64,000 nucleotides of DNA from an uncultured Bacteroidaceae bacterium (GTDB lineage: Bacteria; Bacteroidota; Bacteroidia; Bacteroidales; Bacteroidaceae): the NCBI GenBank assembly GCA_934271655.1, contig CAKQRW010000006.1, forward strand, positions 1 through 64,000, given 5' to 3'. Position numbers and translations under genes: made by a program. The notes below the pieces were generated by a model, which was not told the DNA's origin, made no database searches, and was given only the letters and a program-made list of their open reading frames with translations. Shown here piece after piece: positions 1-8,374 of the stretch (the first letter of the stretch is position 1; every line of letters starts with the position of its first letter).

Positions 1-60
1 TGTTAAATACGCAAGCAAATACTATTATAAAAACTTAATCATCAGTTAGTTGAATATTAT

Positions 61-1449
61 TCAGCAAACACTATTTACATCCTGCAGCATGTAAATAAAG
101 CCCATCAGCTGCTCCAATGGAGAGTTGAGTTGACCTATGATATACTGCACTGCAAGCATCATGCCAAGTGTCATCTCACCCTTTATCACGGCTGTGGCTG
201 CCATAACGGTGATGACAATGTTTTTGACTTCACGGATGAAGACACCTCCTGCTTCCTGCCGTTGTTGCATTTTAAGTATCCGCATGCGTACGCCAAAAAG
301 ATCTGCCTGACGACCTTTCCATACACTGCATTTTCTATTCTCACAGCCCTGCAATTTTATTTCTTGCATGGATGTGATGAACTCGTATGTCATGCTGCTG
401 TTGGCTGCTTCCTGCTCAAACAGCTCGTAGTCAAGCGTCTTTCTCTGCCGCATGAAGGCATACACCCACAATCCATACAAGGCACTTCCTGCCATGAAAG
501 CAGAAAAAATGTGTATATCATAAAAAGCCAGCACTATGGAGAATGCAGCAAATGTCAGCATCAAGAAAATGACACTCAGCATTTGTTGTGTGAGGAACCT
601 GTTCACACGTCCATGGTCGTTCATCCTCTGCATGATGTCACCGGTCAGCTTGGTGTCAAAAAATGACATCGGCAACTTCAACAGCTTCACAAAGAAATCA
701 TTTACTAAAGATACGTTGATGCTTTGTGATATGCGAAGCAATGCCCTGCGGCAAACGATGTCTATGGCTGTGTAGCTTGCTGTGAGCATCAGCTGCCCCA
801 GCAATACAATCCAAACGAGACCTATATCTCTCTTACCGATGCCAACATCCACTATAGACTGTGTGAGGAAAGGAAGGGCAAACTGTATCACACACCCAGC
901 CAGCATCCCCCACGCTATCCTTCCATAGTGTTTGCGATACTTTATGATGTAACTTATCAAAAAAAACAAAGACTTTCTTTTTTGACTGCTGTCGGCCCTG
1001 TCTTTCATCCTATAGAAGGCGTCTGTAGGCTTCAGAAACATTGCGATGCCTTTGTCTTCTTCATCATCATGCACACTGAGCCACTTTTTCAAGAAGTCAT
1101 CTCTTGTGTACTTGCATAGTCCCTTCCCTGGATCCGCAACATAATACTTTCTGTCTCCTTTCGTCTTGTAAAGCACTACAAAATGGTTGCGATTCCAATA
1201 TAGGATACAGGGCAACTGAGCGTCTTCCAATGCCGACACAGAGACTTTCGCGCACACAGAACTAAAACCAAGCTGAGAGGCTGCGTCATTCATCGCCAGG
1301 AGAGAAACACCTTCGGCTGTAATGCCACAAAGTTCCGACAAAGACGACAAAGAGACGTCTCTTCCGAAATACTTACAAACCATGGCCAGACAAGCTACGC
1401 CACATTGCATGGAGTCATGTTGACGTATGTAAGGAAAGTCTCTGAACAT
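61..1449 (-). pseudogene. C39 peptidase/ABC exporter, truncated before the ATPase domain
   Basis: The protein should cleave a double-glycine leader and export the peptide through the inner membrane. The N-terminal peptidase C39 domain is complete, with Cys16 (QCGVAC), His89 (NHFVV) and Asp106 (ADPGKG) as the expected catalytic triad. A six-helix ABC transmembrane domain follows at about residues 160-430. The family is normally about 720-740 residues, but this reading frame stops at 462, just after LMGFIYMLQDVN, where the linker to the nucleotide-binding domain should begin. Walker A, signature and Walker B motifs are absent, so it cannot work alone as an ATPase. I chose the ATG of MFRDF; a TTG three codons upstream is also possible. 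It is the last gene of the RiPP locus. The rest of the gene may lie left of the window behind an insertion, or may be deleted. The family call is firm; loss of function is inferred. Confidence 0.85.
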
Positions 1450-1487
1450 CGTTAACAATCATTTGACCAACATAGGATGGCTCTTCT

Positions 1488-1675
1488 TAAGCAGGCGCTC
1501 ATAATTATTTTTATATTTGCCATGCTCTATCTTGAGGCAGGTTTCTTCTTCTGTTTGAAGGAGCTATGCGGGCATAGTGACTGATAAACAGAAGGAAAAG
1601 ATGACCGAGAGAGAGTGTGGCAAATATTGGAGCGGCTTACTTTGATACTATAAAATAATTTTGAACACCTACTTA
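1488..1675. repeat. Palindrome-ended intergenic repeat (MITE-like), copy A
   Basis: A 188-base element between the exporter and outer-membrane genes. Its left end (starting TAAGCAGGCGCTCA, 1488-1509) and right end (1654-1675, ending CACCTACTTA) are imperfect 22-base terminal inverted repeats with four mismatches. Internal parts recur at 28842-28910, and its right end recurs at 30693-30736, 61447-61468 and 63745-63776. No coding sequence is visible inside. It lies just upstream of the exporter start, so it may have changed that gene's expression. Confidence 0.65.
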
Positions 1676-1900
1676 CTATGCTGAGGCACAGCCAATCTTA
1701 TTTTATACAGAAATAGTGACTGATAAACATAGAAAAAAATGCCAAGAGAGAGTACAGCAGATATGAGAACAATGTACTTTGGTATTATATAGTCAAACAG
1801 AAATAGAATGAGAAAACAAATCCTTTAACCATCGGGTATGATACCACAATATATTCTCAAACCAATTCTGTTTGACTATAAAATAATGAGCACCTACTGA
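1676..1900. repeat. Diverged second copy of the repeat's right half, with an inner 15-bp inverted repeat
   Basis: The stretch from 1710 repeats the right half of the preceding element: both carry ATAGTGACTGATAAACA followed by a GAGAGAGT block. It ends with the family's terminus (GAGCACCTACTGA). Inside it, TATAGTCAAACAGAA at 1788-1802 is matched exactly by its reverse complement at 1866-1880, enclosing 63 bases. Together with copy A it fills the 446-base gap between the outer-membrane gene and the exporter. No gene is visible here. Confidence 0.55.
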
Positions 1901-1904
1901 TACT

Positions 1905-4232
1905 TCACAATCTATTCTTCTGTTTGCTGCCAGCACCTGTGCCCTTATATCGGCTGTTTGACATATTGAACCTGTATCTCACAGTCAGCGACACCAGGCT
2001 TATCGAACGTTGACTAATGCGCGTTGTTCGCAATCGGCCGGAATACACCACTCTTTCAGAGTCACCCGTACCGAATATATCATTAGCATCTATAATCGCA
2101 GACAACTTTCCGTTACAAAAGCCTTTATATAAGGAAATGTTTGTCATCCATCTGCTCTTCATAAACTCATTGGAGCTGTTACCTTCTGTCTGAACAAAAA
2201 TTCCAACGGTGGCAGTCAGCCATTTTGTATCTATTGTATTGTTCAGACTGAATGTACCTACAGGGTTAGAAAGCGAGCGTCCATAATCAGCAGAATTGAG
2301 CCATTGTCTCATCATGGAGATGTCCAGCTCTGGATGCCACGCCCCAAACACAGGTCTCAGACTGATAGAAGCCTGCATCTTATCATAGCCCTCAAGATTG
2401 CCCGGCTTCATGAGGGACACAAGTCTGTCATCGCCATACTGGCTAAACAAATACACTATATCATCAGAAACGTGGGAATACAGCAATGAGCATCCAAGCC
2501 ACCTCCATGCCATACCATAACCTATATTGCATGTCTTTGTAGGGAGGAGGAATGGATTACCTGCCTCGTACACATATCTATTGTCGTACTGCACGCTGCC
2601 ATCCAACTTTCCAAATGACGGCCTATCAATATCATGCGCATACGTCAGCTGCATTTGGGTGTTGCCAATCGGAAACGTCATAGATAAGGAAGGAAAAACG
2701 TTTGAATAATTTCTGCTCTGTTCCTGAGCGAGTTTGCCCTGCTCATAATAATTAAAGTCCACATATTCATAGCGCACCCCCAACTGTACGCCAAGTTTGC
2801 CAAATTGACGAGCATAATCTACAAAAGTAGATGTCATAGCCTCTTTCGCCTCATCATCCACTGTGCTCACAATAGAAGCGGGCCATCCCTCATAACCAGT
2901 CTGGCGGCTCGTATTCGAGTATTCTCCACCAATAGACAACTGTCCTCCAGACAGAGGCGCAGTAAGCACAAGTTTTGCGGCAGCCATACTATTTCTGTTG
3001 TCAGATTTTGTCAGCACATCCTGTGTGCTGGATGCGCCAGACTCATAATCTGTATTGTTCTCTTGGTTATCTCTGTCAGATTTTACCTTATTCCAATAGT
3101 AATCAGCATTGAAATCCACGCCAACATTTCCAAATTTTCCTACAAAATAAATATTCGATGAGACATTTGTGTTTTTTCCCGAAGCCACTATATTCGTAAT
3201 GGAATTTTCTTTCAATATGCTGTTCATCAACGTCGACATCTCTACAGATCCCTTAAAGGAATTTTTAGTATAGGTGTCATATATGACCTCTGCCCCCCAA
3301 GAGCAACTGTCATTAAGAAGATGATTGCCCCTTATGTATACATACGGCTCACATTGGGTTGCTTCCTGCCTTGCCAAGGCTGTCTGCCTATACTTCATGC
3401 CATCATTTTCAATCAGCTGGTCGACACCGTTCGTCTGCGGCAAATGATTATACGACAGGTAAGAATAACATCTCACATCAAATTTCTTCTCACGATAATT
3501 CAAATCCAGCGATTCCCATTCATTAGTGCGTTGCTCCTCATTCATGGAAAAATACGCTGCAGCATCTACTCCAAAGCCCTCACCCTTGGGCTTCTTTGTA
3601 GTGATACGTATGACACTCTTCACGGAAGCGCTGTAACGAGCACCTGGATTGGTGATAACCTCTACATCTTTCACTTCGTCACTTTTTATATAACGAATAT
3701 CTGAAAGACCCGAAACCTTTCTTCCATTCAGATATATTTCTGGAGTTCCCCTGCCGAAGACCTCCACTTTTCCGTTTTGTGCAGACACATTAGGCATGCG
3801 ATCCAACAGTTGCTCTATCGTGTTTGTCTTCTCCAACACGCTGCCAGCCACGGTAACGACCATTCCCTCGCCTCGCATTTGAATTTTGGGTCTGTCGCTC
3901 TTGACAAGCACCTCATTTAGAATGTTAGTATCCTCATCCAGCACTATGCGCAACGTATCCTTGCCATCTATATCAAACATTGATGTCTTGTATCCCATAG
4001 AAGAGCATCGGATAAATCCCTTCTTTCCCTGAGAATTCATTGTGAATCTACCTTCAGCATTCGTACTGACACCATCTATAAACATTGAGTCGACAGACGA
4101 CAGCAACACCACATTAACCATCTCCAGCGGTCTGCCTACAGCATCCACCACATGTCCACTCACATTTTGTCCAAAAGATGCGCGTGAGACAAGAGACAGA
4201 AAAAACATAATTATAATTTTATTCTTTTTCAT
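1905..4232 (-). CDS. Outer-membrane beta-barrel protein (TonB-receptor-like, carboxypeptidase-regulatory-like N-terminus)
   Basis: Predicted outer-membrane barrel protein of 775 residues. The start chosen is MKKNKIIIMFFLSLVSRASFGQ, a clear signal peptide, 20 bases after the radical SAM stop; an open frame continues upstream but overlaps that gene. After the signal comes a carboxypeptidase-D-regulatory-like beta-sandwich (about residues 24-105), then a plug-like domain (LDRMPNVSAQNGKVEVFGRG) and a long barrel of the kind found in the OMP_b-brl_3 family. It ends with RYRFNMSNSRYKGTGAGSKQKNRL, a basic tail. In Bacteroidales RiPP loci a barrel of this kind commonly accompanies the maturase and C39 exporter. 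I infer a role in moving the mature peptide across, or recognising it at, the outer membrane. The family is clear; the substrate is unknown. Confidence 0.8.
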   Translation of the reverse strand: MKKNKIIIMFFLSLVSRASFGQNVSGHVVDAVGRPLEMVNVVLLSSVDSMFIDGVSTNAEGRFTMNSQGKKGFIRCSSMGYKTSMFDIDGKDTLRIVLDEDTNILNEVLVKSDRPKIQMRGEGMVVTVAGSVLEKTNTIEQLLDRMPNVSAQNGKVEVFGRGTPEIYLNGRKVSGLSDIRYIKSDEVKDVEVITNPGARYSASVKSVIRITTKKPKGEGFGVDAAAYFSMNEEQRTNEWESLDLNYREKKFDVRCYSYLSYNHLPQTNGVDQLIENDGMKYRQTALARQEATQCEPYVYIRGNHLLNDSCSWGAEVIYDTYTKNSFKGSVEMSTLMNSILKENSITNIVASGKNTNVSSNIYFVGKFGNVGVDFNADYYWNKVKSDRDNQENNTDYESGASSTQDVLTKSDNRNSMAAAKLVLTAPLSGGQLSIGGEYSNTSRQTGYEGWPASIVSTVDDEAKEAMTSTFVDYARQFGKLGVQLGVRYEYVDFNYYEQGKLAQEQSRNYSNVFPSLSMTFPIGNTQMQLTYAHDIDRPSFGKLDGSVQYDNRYVYEAGNPFLLPTKTCNIGYGMAWRWLGCSLLYSHVSDDIVYLFSQYGDDRLVSLMKPGNLEGYDKMQASISLRPVFGAWHPELDISMMRQWLNSADYGRSLSNPVGTFSLNNTIDTKWLTATVGIFVQTEGNSSNEFMKSRWMTNISLYKGFCNGKLSAIIDANDIFGTGDSERVVYSGRLRTTRISQRSISLVSLTVRYRFNMSNSRYKGTGAGSKQKNRL

Positions 4233-4251
4233 ATTCTTTATTTGATGAGTT

Positions 4252-5583
4252 TTATTTATTGCACAATTTGTAATAATCCTCCAAGCACTTGTCCAATAAT
4301 CCTGGAGCCTTCTGCATGCACTGACACAAATTGTATTCGCCTCCATGGTACAGGTTGCGTTCATTGTACCATGCACACTTGCCATTGCATATAGGCAAAT
4401 AGAAACAACTGCGGCACTCTGCGTCATTATACCATACACAACCTACATGGTATCTGTAATAAAGCTGCTTGTTCACTATATCATTGCCATCGATACAACC
4501 AACGATTCTCGTCTTGTCAGACACGTCATTCCAACACTTGTATATCTCTCCCAAAGGACCTATTATAAAAGAGTTGGCACTTGAGGCACAGCATATCCGT
4601 GCATGGCTCATGCACGGATATACCTCCTTCCCCAACATGCCCTTTGAATATATGTCATAAAATAAATACGACGATTCATAACACCCTAAAGCAGGTTCGA
4701 CTATATTTGTCTTTTCTGCATTGTCCAACCTTATTATTCCAGGATATACTACCACGTTATCAAGACGTTCTTTTTCTTTCATCTCCTTAAACAAAGCATA
4801 ATAATCATCTACATTTCCCTTATCGACATTTACCCTTACGCTCACCCTTGCCCCAGGAAATTCCTTGGAAACATGTGCGATATTTTCAATTATTCTATCA
4901 TACGAAGGAGATTTCGAACCCTTTTGCTTTCTTAACTTATCATGTCGTTCTTTGCGTCCATCCAGCGTAATCTGAATATTATTCAAAGTATACTTCCTAA
5001 ACACATCTATCGCTTTCCCCTCAAAATAATACCCATTTGTTACTATTGAATGGCTTTGCAATTTTATCCCCATATTGTCAATGCCATGCAGTATCTTTTC
5101 TATAGCGTTTATTGCCAGAAGAGGTTCACCACCATACCACGTAAGACTTGTGTTGTCCTTTCCTTCATTTCCCTCGATAAAATCCAGTAGTTTATCTATA
5201 GTAGAATTACTCATCACGCCGCCATGCTTGTTGCCCTCAAAACAATAAGAGCAGTCAAAATTGCAATCTAATGTTGGAGCCAGCACCAAATTCAATTTAC
5301 TTTTATCATGCTGAACTGTCTGTGTCAAGAACTGACTGCTCAATATATAGTCTTCATCATCAGTCCATTTTCCAACAAAACCCTCATTAACAAGTGTCTG
5401 CAGGACATCTTGTTTTACAGAGGATTCATTCAAAGGCATTTTCTCGCTCTGGCACCGCTGCAATAGACTATATATTTGCTCGAACAATTCTATGAAAGAA
5501 TTTGTCTTGGAACAATATGCAAGTGGAGTTCCATCTTTCGTACGAAAGAAATGCACAAATCTTGATACAAACAATCTTTCCAT
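4252..5583 (-). CDS. Radical SAM/SPASM peptide maturase
   Basis: A 443-residue radical S-adenosylmethionine enzyme. The [4Fe-4S]-binding motif CNFDCSYC is at residues 107-114 (CxxxCxxC), and the SAM-binding GGEP motif is at about 151-154 (TWYGGEPLL). A cysteine-rich SPASM region fills the C-terminus from about residue 325 (CWNDVSD, then CVWYNDAECRSCFYLPICNGKC and LCQC) and should hold auxiliary Fe-S clusters. The N-terminal 100 residues resemble the leader-binding part of peptide maturases. It starts 87 bases after the double-glycine precursor gene, so the natural inference is that it modifies that peptide, perhaps by linking its cysteines to carbon atoms as other SPASM maturases do. The chemistry here is not shown by sequence. 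From memory it fits the NCBIfam GG-Bacteroidales maturase group. Confidence 0.88.
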   Translation of the reverse strand: MERLFVSRFVHFFRTKDGTPLAYCSKTNSFIELFEQIYSLLQRCQSEKMPLNESSVKQDVLQTLVNEGFVGKWTDDEDYILSSQFLTQTVQHDKSKLNLVLAPTLDCNFDCSYCFEGNKHGGVMSNSTIDKLLDFIEGNEGKDNTSLTWYGGEPLLAINAIEKILHGIDNMGIKLQSHSIVTNGYYFEGKAIDVFRKYTLNNIQITLDGRKERHDKLRKQKGSKSPSYDRIIENIAHVSKEFPGARVSVRVNVDKGNVDDYYALFKEMKEKERLDNVVVYPGIIRLDNAEKTNIVEPALGCYESSYLFYDIYSKGMLGKEVYPCMSHARICCASSANSFIIGPLGEIYKCWNDVSDKTRIVGCIDGNDIVNKQLYYRYHVGCVWYNDAECRSCFYLPICNGKCAWYNERNLYHGGEYNLCQCMQKAPGLLDKCLEDYYKLCNK

Positions 5584-5604
5584 TATAAAATTCTGTGTTT
5601 TATA

Positions 5605-5639
5605 AGAGCACGTGCTTCTACTCTATAAGCACGCACTCT
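5605..5639 (-). promoter_or_regulatory. Intercistronic hairpin between precursor and maturase genes
   Basis: Arms at 5605-5617 and 5627-5639 pair over 13 positions in the minus-strand RNA, two of them as G-U pairs, with a 9-base loop. There is no T-tract. A hairpin here would fit partial termination or mRNA processing that keeps the precursor message more abundant than the maturase message, as is common in peptide operons; that role is inferred. Confidence 0.5.
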
Positions 5640-5670
5640 TTTGTTTCTCTTATTTTATCAACATTTGTTA

Positions 5671-5850
5671 TTATTTCCCTGATGGTGGTTTGGGATTTGA
5701 CGCATTGTCTTTACATAAATTGATTAAACAGAAATTTCCACATTCAGAGGATTCCTCTGCAACAAGGTTCTCATTCAAGCCACCTCGTATGCTAAGCAAA
5801 TCCTCTGGTGAAAGAACATCTTTACTCTTTATGACCTTAATGTCTCCCAT
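5671..5850 (-). CDS. RiPP precursor peptide with double-glycine leader
   Basis: A 59-residue peptide gene that is easy to miss because of its size. The leader is MGDIKVIKSKDVLSPEDLLS followed by IRGG. Residues 13-24 match the classical double-glycine pattern LSxxELxxIxGG with Asp for Glu, so cleavage is expected after Gly24 by a C39 peptidase. The 35-residue core begins LNENLVAEESSE and carries three cysteines (37, 41, 46) in a CxxxCxxxxC arrangement, then a proline-rich end (NPKPPSGK). The start has a purine-rich stretch (AATGAAAGA) directly upstream. The next genes are a radical SAM/SPASM enzyme and, after the barrel gene, a C39 exporter, exactly the partners such a precursor needs. From memory it fits the GG-Bacteroidales natural product precursor family. 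The product's activity is unknown. Confidence 0.85.
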   Translation of the reverse strand: MGDIKVIKSKDVLSPEDLLSIRGGLNENLVAEESSECGNFCLINLCKDNASNPKPPSGK

Positions 5851-5988
5851 ATTCTTTCATTTGTTTACGCCTACTTAATAGCGCATAAGCACTCGCTCCT
5901 TTTTAATAGTAAGGTCTATTCATAACAAGTCGACTGTCTTATGTTGTTTTATAAATCTGGTTATGCATGGCTTATATATCTGACGACA

Positions 5989-6369
5989 TCATAAATCTAC
6001 AATAGTCCAATATATCACATCTCCACACACAAGCTGTATCTCCACTTCCCCCGTGATGCTTCCATGCATGTCCACACATCCTCTTATATCCACCGTTCCT
6101 ATACAAATCGGTATTCCCCCACTTGAGACAATGAAGACAGCATCACCAGCATGCTCTTTCCCTAAGCTCAATACATCTCCATCCATAAAAGCACTTATCA
6201 TCAATATAGGCATACGGCTTGATGGTTTCGAACCATGCTTCGTTGCCACAGGATGGAACACCACTTCCTCTTTTTTTGGTTGCTTGGTTGTGCTGCCATT
6301 CGACTGCGCTCTTGACTGTACTGCAGATAGCAATAATATCACCATCACCACATACACATTTCTTTTCAT
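5989..6369 (-). CDS. Small secreted protein, DUF3244-like
   Basis: A 126-residue protein starting MKRNVYVVMVILLLSAVQSR with a signal peptide cleaved near RAQ. The mature part is a short beta-rich domain (PILMISAFMDGDVLSLG to GEVEIQLVCGDVIYWTIVDL) that resembles DUF3244 proteins, small periplasmic or surface proteins common in Bacteroides and Prevotella. The open frame extends 15 codons upstream to a TTG, but the signal peptide fixes the start used here. It lies between the HTH regulator and the precursor gene. Two cysteines (GIPICIG, RGCVDM) could form a disulfide. A role in immunity to, or handling of, the peptide is possible but has no direct support. The domain assignment is from pattern memory. 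Confidence 0.6.
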   Translation of the reverse strand: MKRNVYVVMVILLLSAVQSRAQSNGSTTKQPKKEEVVFHPVATKHGSKPSSRMPILMISAFMDGDVLSLGKEHAGDAVFIVSSGGIPICIGTVDIRGCVDMHGSITGEVEIQLVCGDVIYWTIVDL

Positions 6370-6465
6370 CTTATATTTTTCTTTGTCTTCCGCAAAGTTA
6401 CCATTATACATCAATATTCACAAATTTGCTACTGTATTTCTTTACATTCATTTTACATTTTCTTT

Positions 6466-7059
6466 TCACACGACAGCTAAACATATGATTATTAGATATA
6501 AATTATTTTTACATTTTTTTACACTATATGCATTCTGGATATTTTTAAACAATTTTCTTGCATTTTTCTCCCCAAACAACTTTTCGTTGATGTTTGCCTT
6601 CAGGTTTGTAACACGCTGGGAAGACACATCAAGCAGAATAGAAATCTCACCACTGGAAAATCCCATAAACACCAACAGACAGACCCTTATCTCATGAGGA
6701 CTGAGTCTGTGCCTACACATGAGTGAGTCCAATTCCGGCAACTGATGACGTAGCGTATCCTGCAACATTTTCCAGTCATCGTCTTTGGGGATATTTGAGT
6801 CAGAGCAAGGATTTACTATATATTTGAACCTTCTCAATGTCGCATCATACAACACCTCATTTTCTCTGACATCTTTTTCAGCAGACTGATACATGGATAT
6901 TATAACATTTTGCTTATCTATTTCCTTATCCTTCTCTTTTATAGCTACTGCTGATGTTGTCTTCACCTGAGAAACTTTTTGAAGAACGCACAAAAGGCTT
7001 TGTCTTAATTCGTGTATTTTCAGATTTCTTGACTCTTTCTCGGCGCTTAGCCGTTCCAT
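6466..7059 (-). CDS. LuxR-type HTH regulator, coiled-coil part (separated from its sensor by a frameshift)
   Basis: About 197 residues from the ATG of MERLSAEKES. A long charged coiled coil (residues 1-70) is followed by a C-terminal helix-turn-helix of LuxR type (LSPHEIRVCLLVFMGFSSGE to QRVTNLKANINEKLFG). In Bacteroidales the usual arrangement is one chain: TPR repeats outside, one membrane helix, then this coiled coil and HTH inside. Here the sensor half ends in another frame 7 bases upstream. AGGAGG at 7063-7068, just after the sensor's TAG, sits 3 bases before this ATG and could drive coupled translation. An open frame also continues back to GTG at 7089, so one extra TA in the tract at 7074-7090 would fuse both parts. 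It probably controls the RiPP genes downstream; this is inferred from position. Confidence 0.72.
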   Translation of the reverse strand: MERLSAEKESRNLKIHELRQSLLCVLQKVSQVKTTSAVAIKEKDKEIDKQNVIISMYQSAEKDVRENEVLYDATLRRFKYIVNPCSDSNIPKDDDWKMLQDTLRHQLPELDSLMCRHRLSPHEIRVCLLVFMGFSSGEISILLDVSSQRVTNLKANINEKLFGEKNARKLFKNIQNAYSVKKCKNNLYLIIICLAVV

Positions 7060-7066
7060 CTTCCTC

Positions 7067-8263
7067 CTATACGATATATATATACACACATGCAGATACC
7101 ACTATTGCAGCAATAAGTGCCAAAATCCAGGCTTGTCGCTCCGCATCATTTTCTTTCTCAAGAATATTCATCTGCAACCTGTGGTAATCATACATAGCAG
7201 ATGCCTGCATGACTGCACCTGTGCGTATGTTAGACACATAATTATAAAAAGCTTTTTCCTGAAGCCTTGAGTACTTTCGGACAGAATCAGCATCCTGCCT
7301 GTCTGCATATATAGCCAACAATCCATTATATCCCTCATACTTATACCCATTCTTCGCAAGCACCCTATAATAATATTCCGCAGAATCTTTATCATGAATT
7401 CCCTCATAATACATGGCTTTATAATAACTGTAATATCCGCAAGCCAACGACTCCACACATTCACCAGGCAAGGGAGCCTCCTTCTCGTACACAGTCATGT
7501 AGCTGCGAGCCGTATCATACTCTTTTCTGAAAAGATAGTAATGTATTATCGACTGCATGGCTTTTGCCGCATCCTCTGGCATACCATTTTTTTTGTAAAG
7601 ACTGATGCATTCTTTCATAGCCACCAACGATTTGAGGCTGTCCCCCATCTCATTATACTGAAGAGCCACAAGTTCCCGGCCATGTATATACTCATAGAGG
7701 TTTCCTGCCTTCTTTGCATAGTAGCTGTAACGTTCATATGCTTCTAAAGCCTCTTCATCCAAATACTGGTTGCTGTACATATCTGCCATCTGGCCATATA
7801 TTCTATAAAGCGTGGCAAAGTCACACATTGCATCAACCGTATCCGTACATTCCGCAGCCTCCTTATAGCATTGGATAGCCTTTGGAGCTTCATTCTGGTC
7901 TCGGTATATGCATCCAAGCAGATACAGAGCCAGCATCTTCTCATTGGATGTGCCACGGGTCCTATAATATTCCACCACTTCATTAAACGCTGAGTCGGAT
8001 GGCATATCACCATAAAGTTTGTTCTGCACCTTTGCGTATAGCATGCGGAATTTCATCTTCTCCCTCTTACTGAATTTGTCAATATCAGCCATGCGCAGCA
8101 GACTGTCCTTAGCTGCATGAGGATTACTTTCCATGAGAGTGTCTATGAGCCCCAACCTTTCCATCCTTACGCTATTGCCTGTGCAGCTCATCGCAATCAT
8201 GAGCAAGATAGGAATTACAAGTATTGTGGACATACCATGAACATATACTCCTCCTATTTTCAT
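7067..8263 (-). CDS. TPR-repeat membrane sensor protein
   Basis: About 398 residues from MKIGGVYVHGMSTILVIPIL; MSTIL at 8233 is an alternative start with AGGAGG upstream. The N-terminal hydrophobic segment ends in IAMSCTGN, a plausible lipobox, so the protein may be a lipoprotein or simply membrane-anchored. Several TPR-like helical pairs follow (for example YLLGCIYRDQNEAPKAIQCY and ALEAYERYSYYAKKAGNLYE). A transmembrane helix at the very C-terminus (WILALIAAIVVSACVYIYI) is cut by a stop directly after it. The expected cytoplasmic coiled coil and HTH are encoded just downstream in the +1 frame. The layout implies a one-component sensor reading a periplasmic signal for the adjacent RiPP locus. 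The signal is unknown. Confidence 0.72.
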   Translation of the reverse strand: MKIGGVYVHGMSTILVIPILLMIAMSCTGNSVRMERLGLIDTLMESNPHAAKDSLLRMADIDKFSKREKMKFRMLYAKVQNKLYGDMPSDSAFNEVVEYYRTRGTSNEKMLALYLLGCIYRDQNEAPKAIQCYKEAAECTDTVDAMCDFATLYRIYGQMADMYSNQYLDEEALEAYERYSYYAKKAGNLYEYIHGRELVALQYNEMGDSLKSLVAMKECISLYKKNGMPEDAAKAMQSIIHYYLFRKEYDTARSYMTVYEKEAPLPGECVESLACGYYSYYKAMYYEGIHDKDSAEYYYRVLAKNGYKYEGYNGLLAIYADRQDADSVRKYSRLQEKAFYNYVSNIRTGAVMQASAMYDYHRLQMNILEKENDAERQAWILALIAAIVVSACVYIYIV

Positions 8264-8374
8264 GTCAACGCTTTTACCTTTTATATTTTTTACTAAATTA
8301 TTGCCTATAAAACCATTACAAGCGACTACTTGTATCATCTGTACACAGCTGACGCCTTCATTACCGTTCCTCAT

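Noticed and set aside
6053..6697. 214-codon plus-strand frame
   Set aside because: Antisense to the small secreted gene and the end of the HTH gene; low-complexity Phe/Ile/Thr composition.
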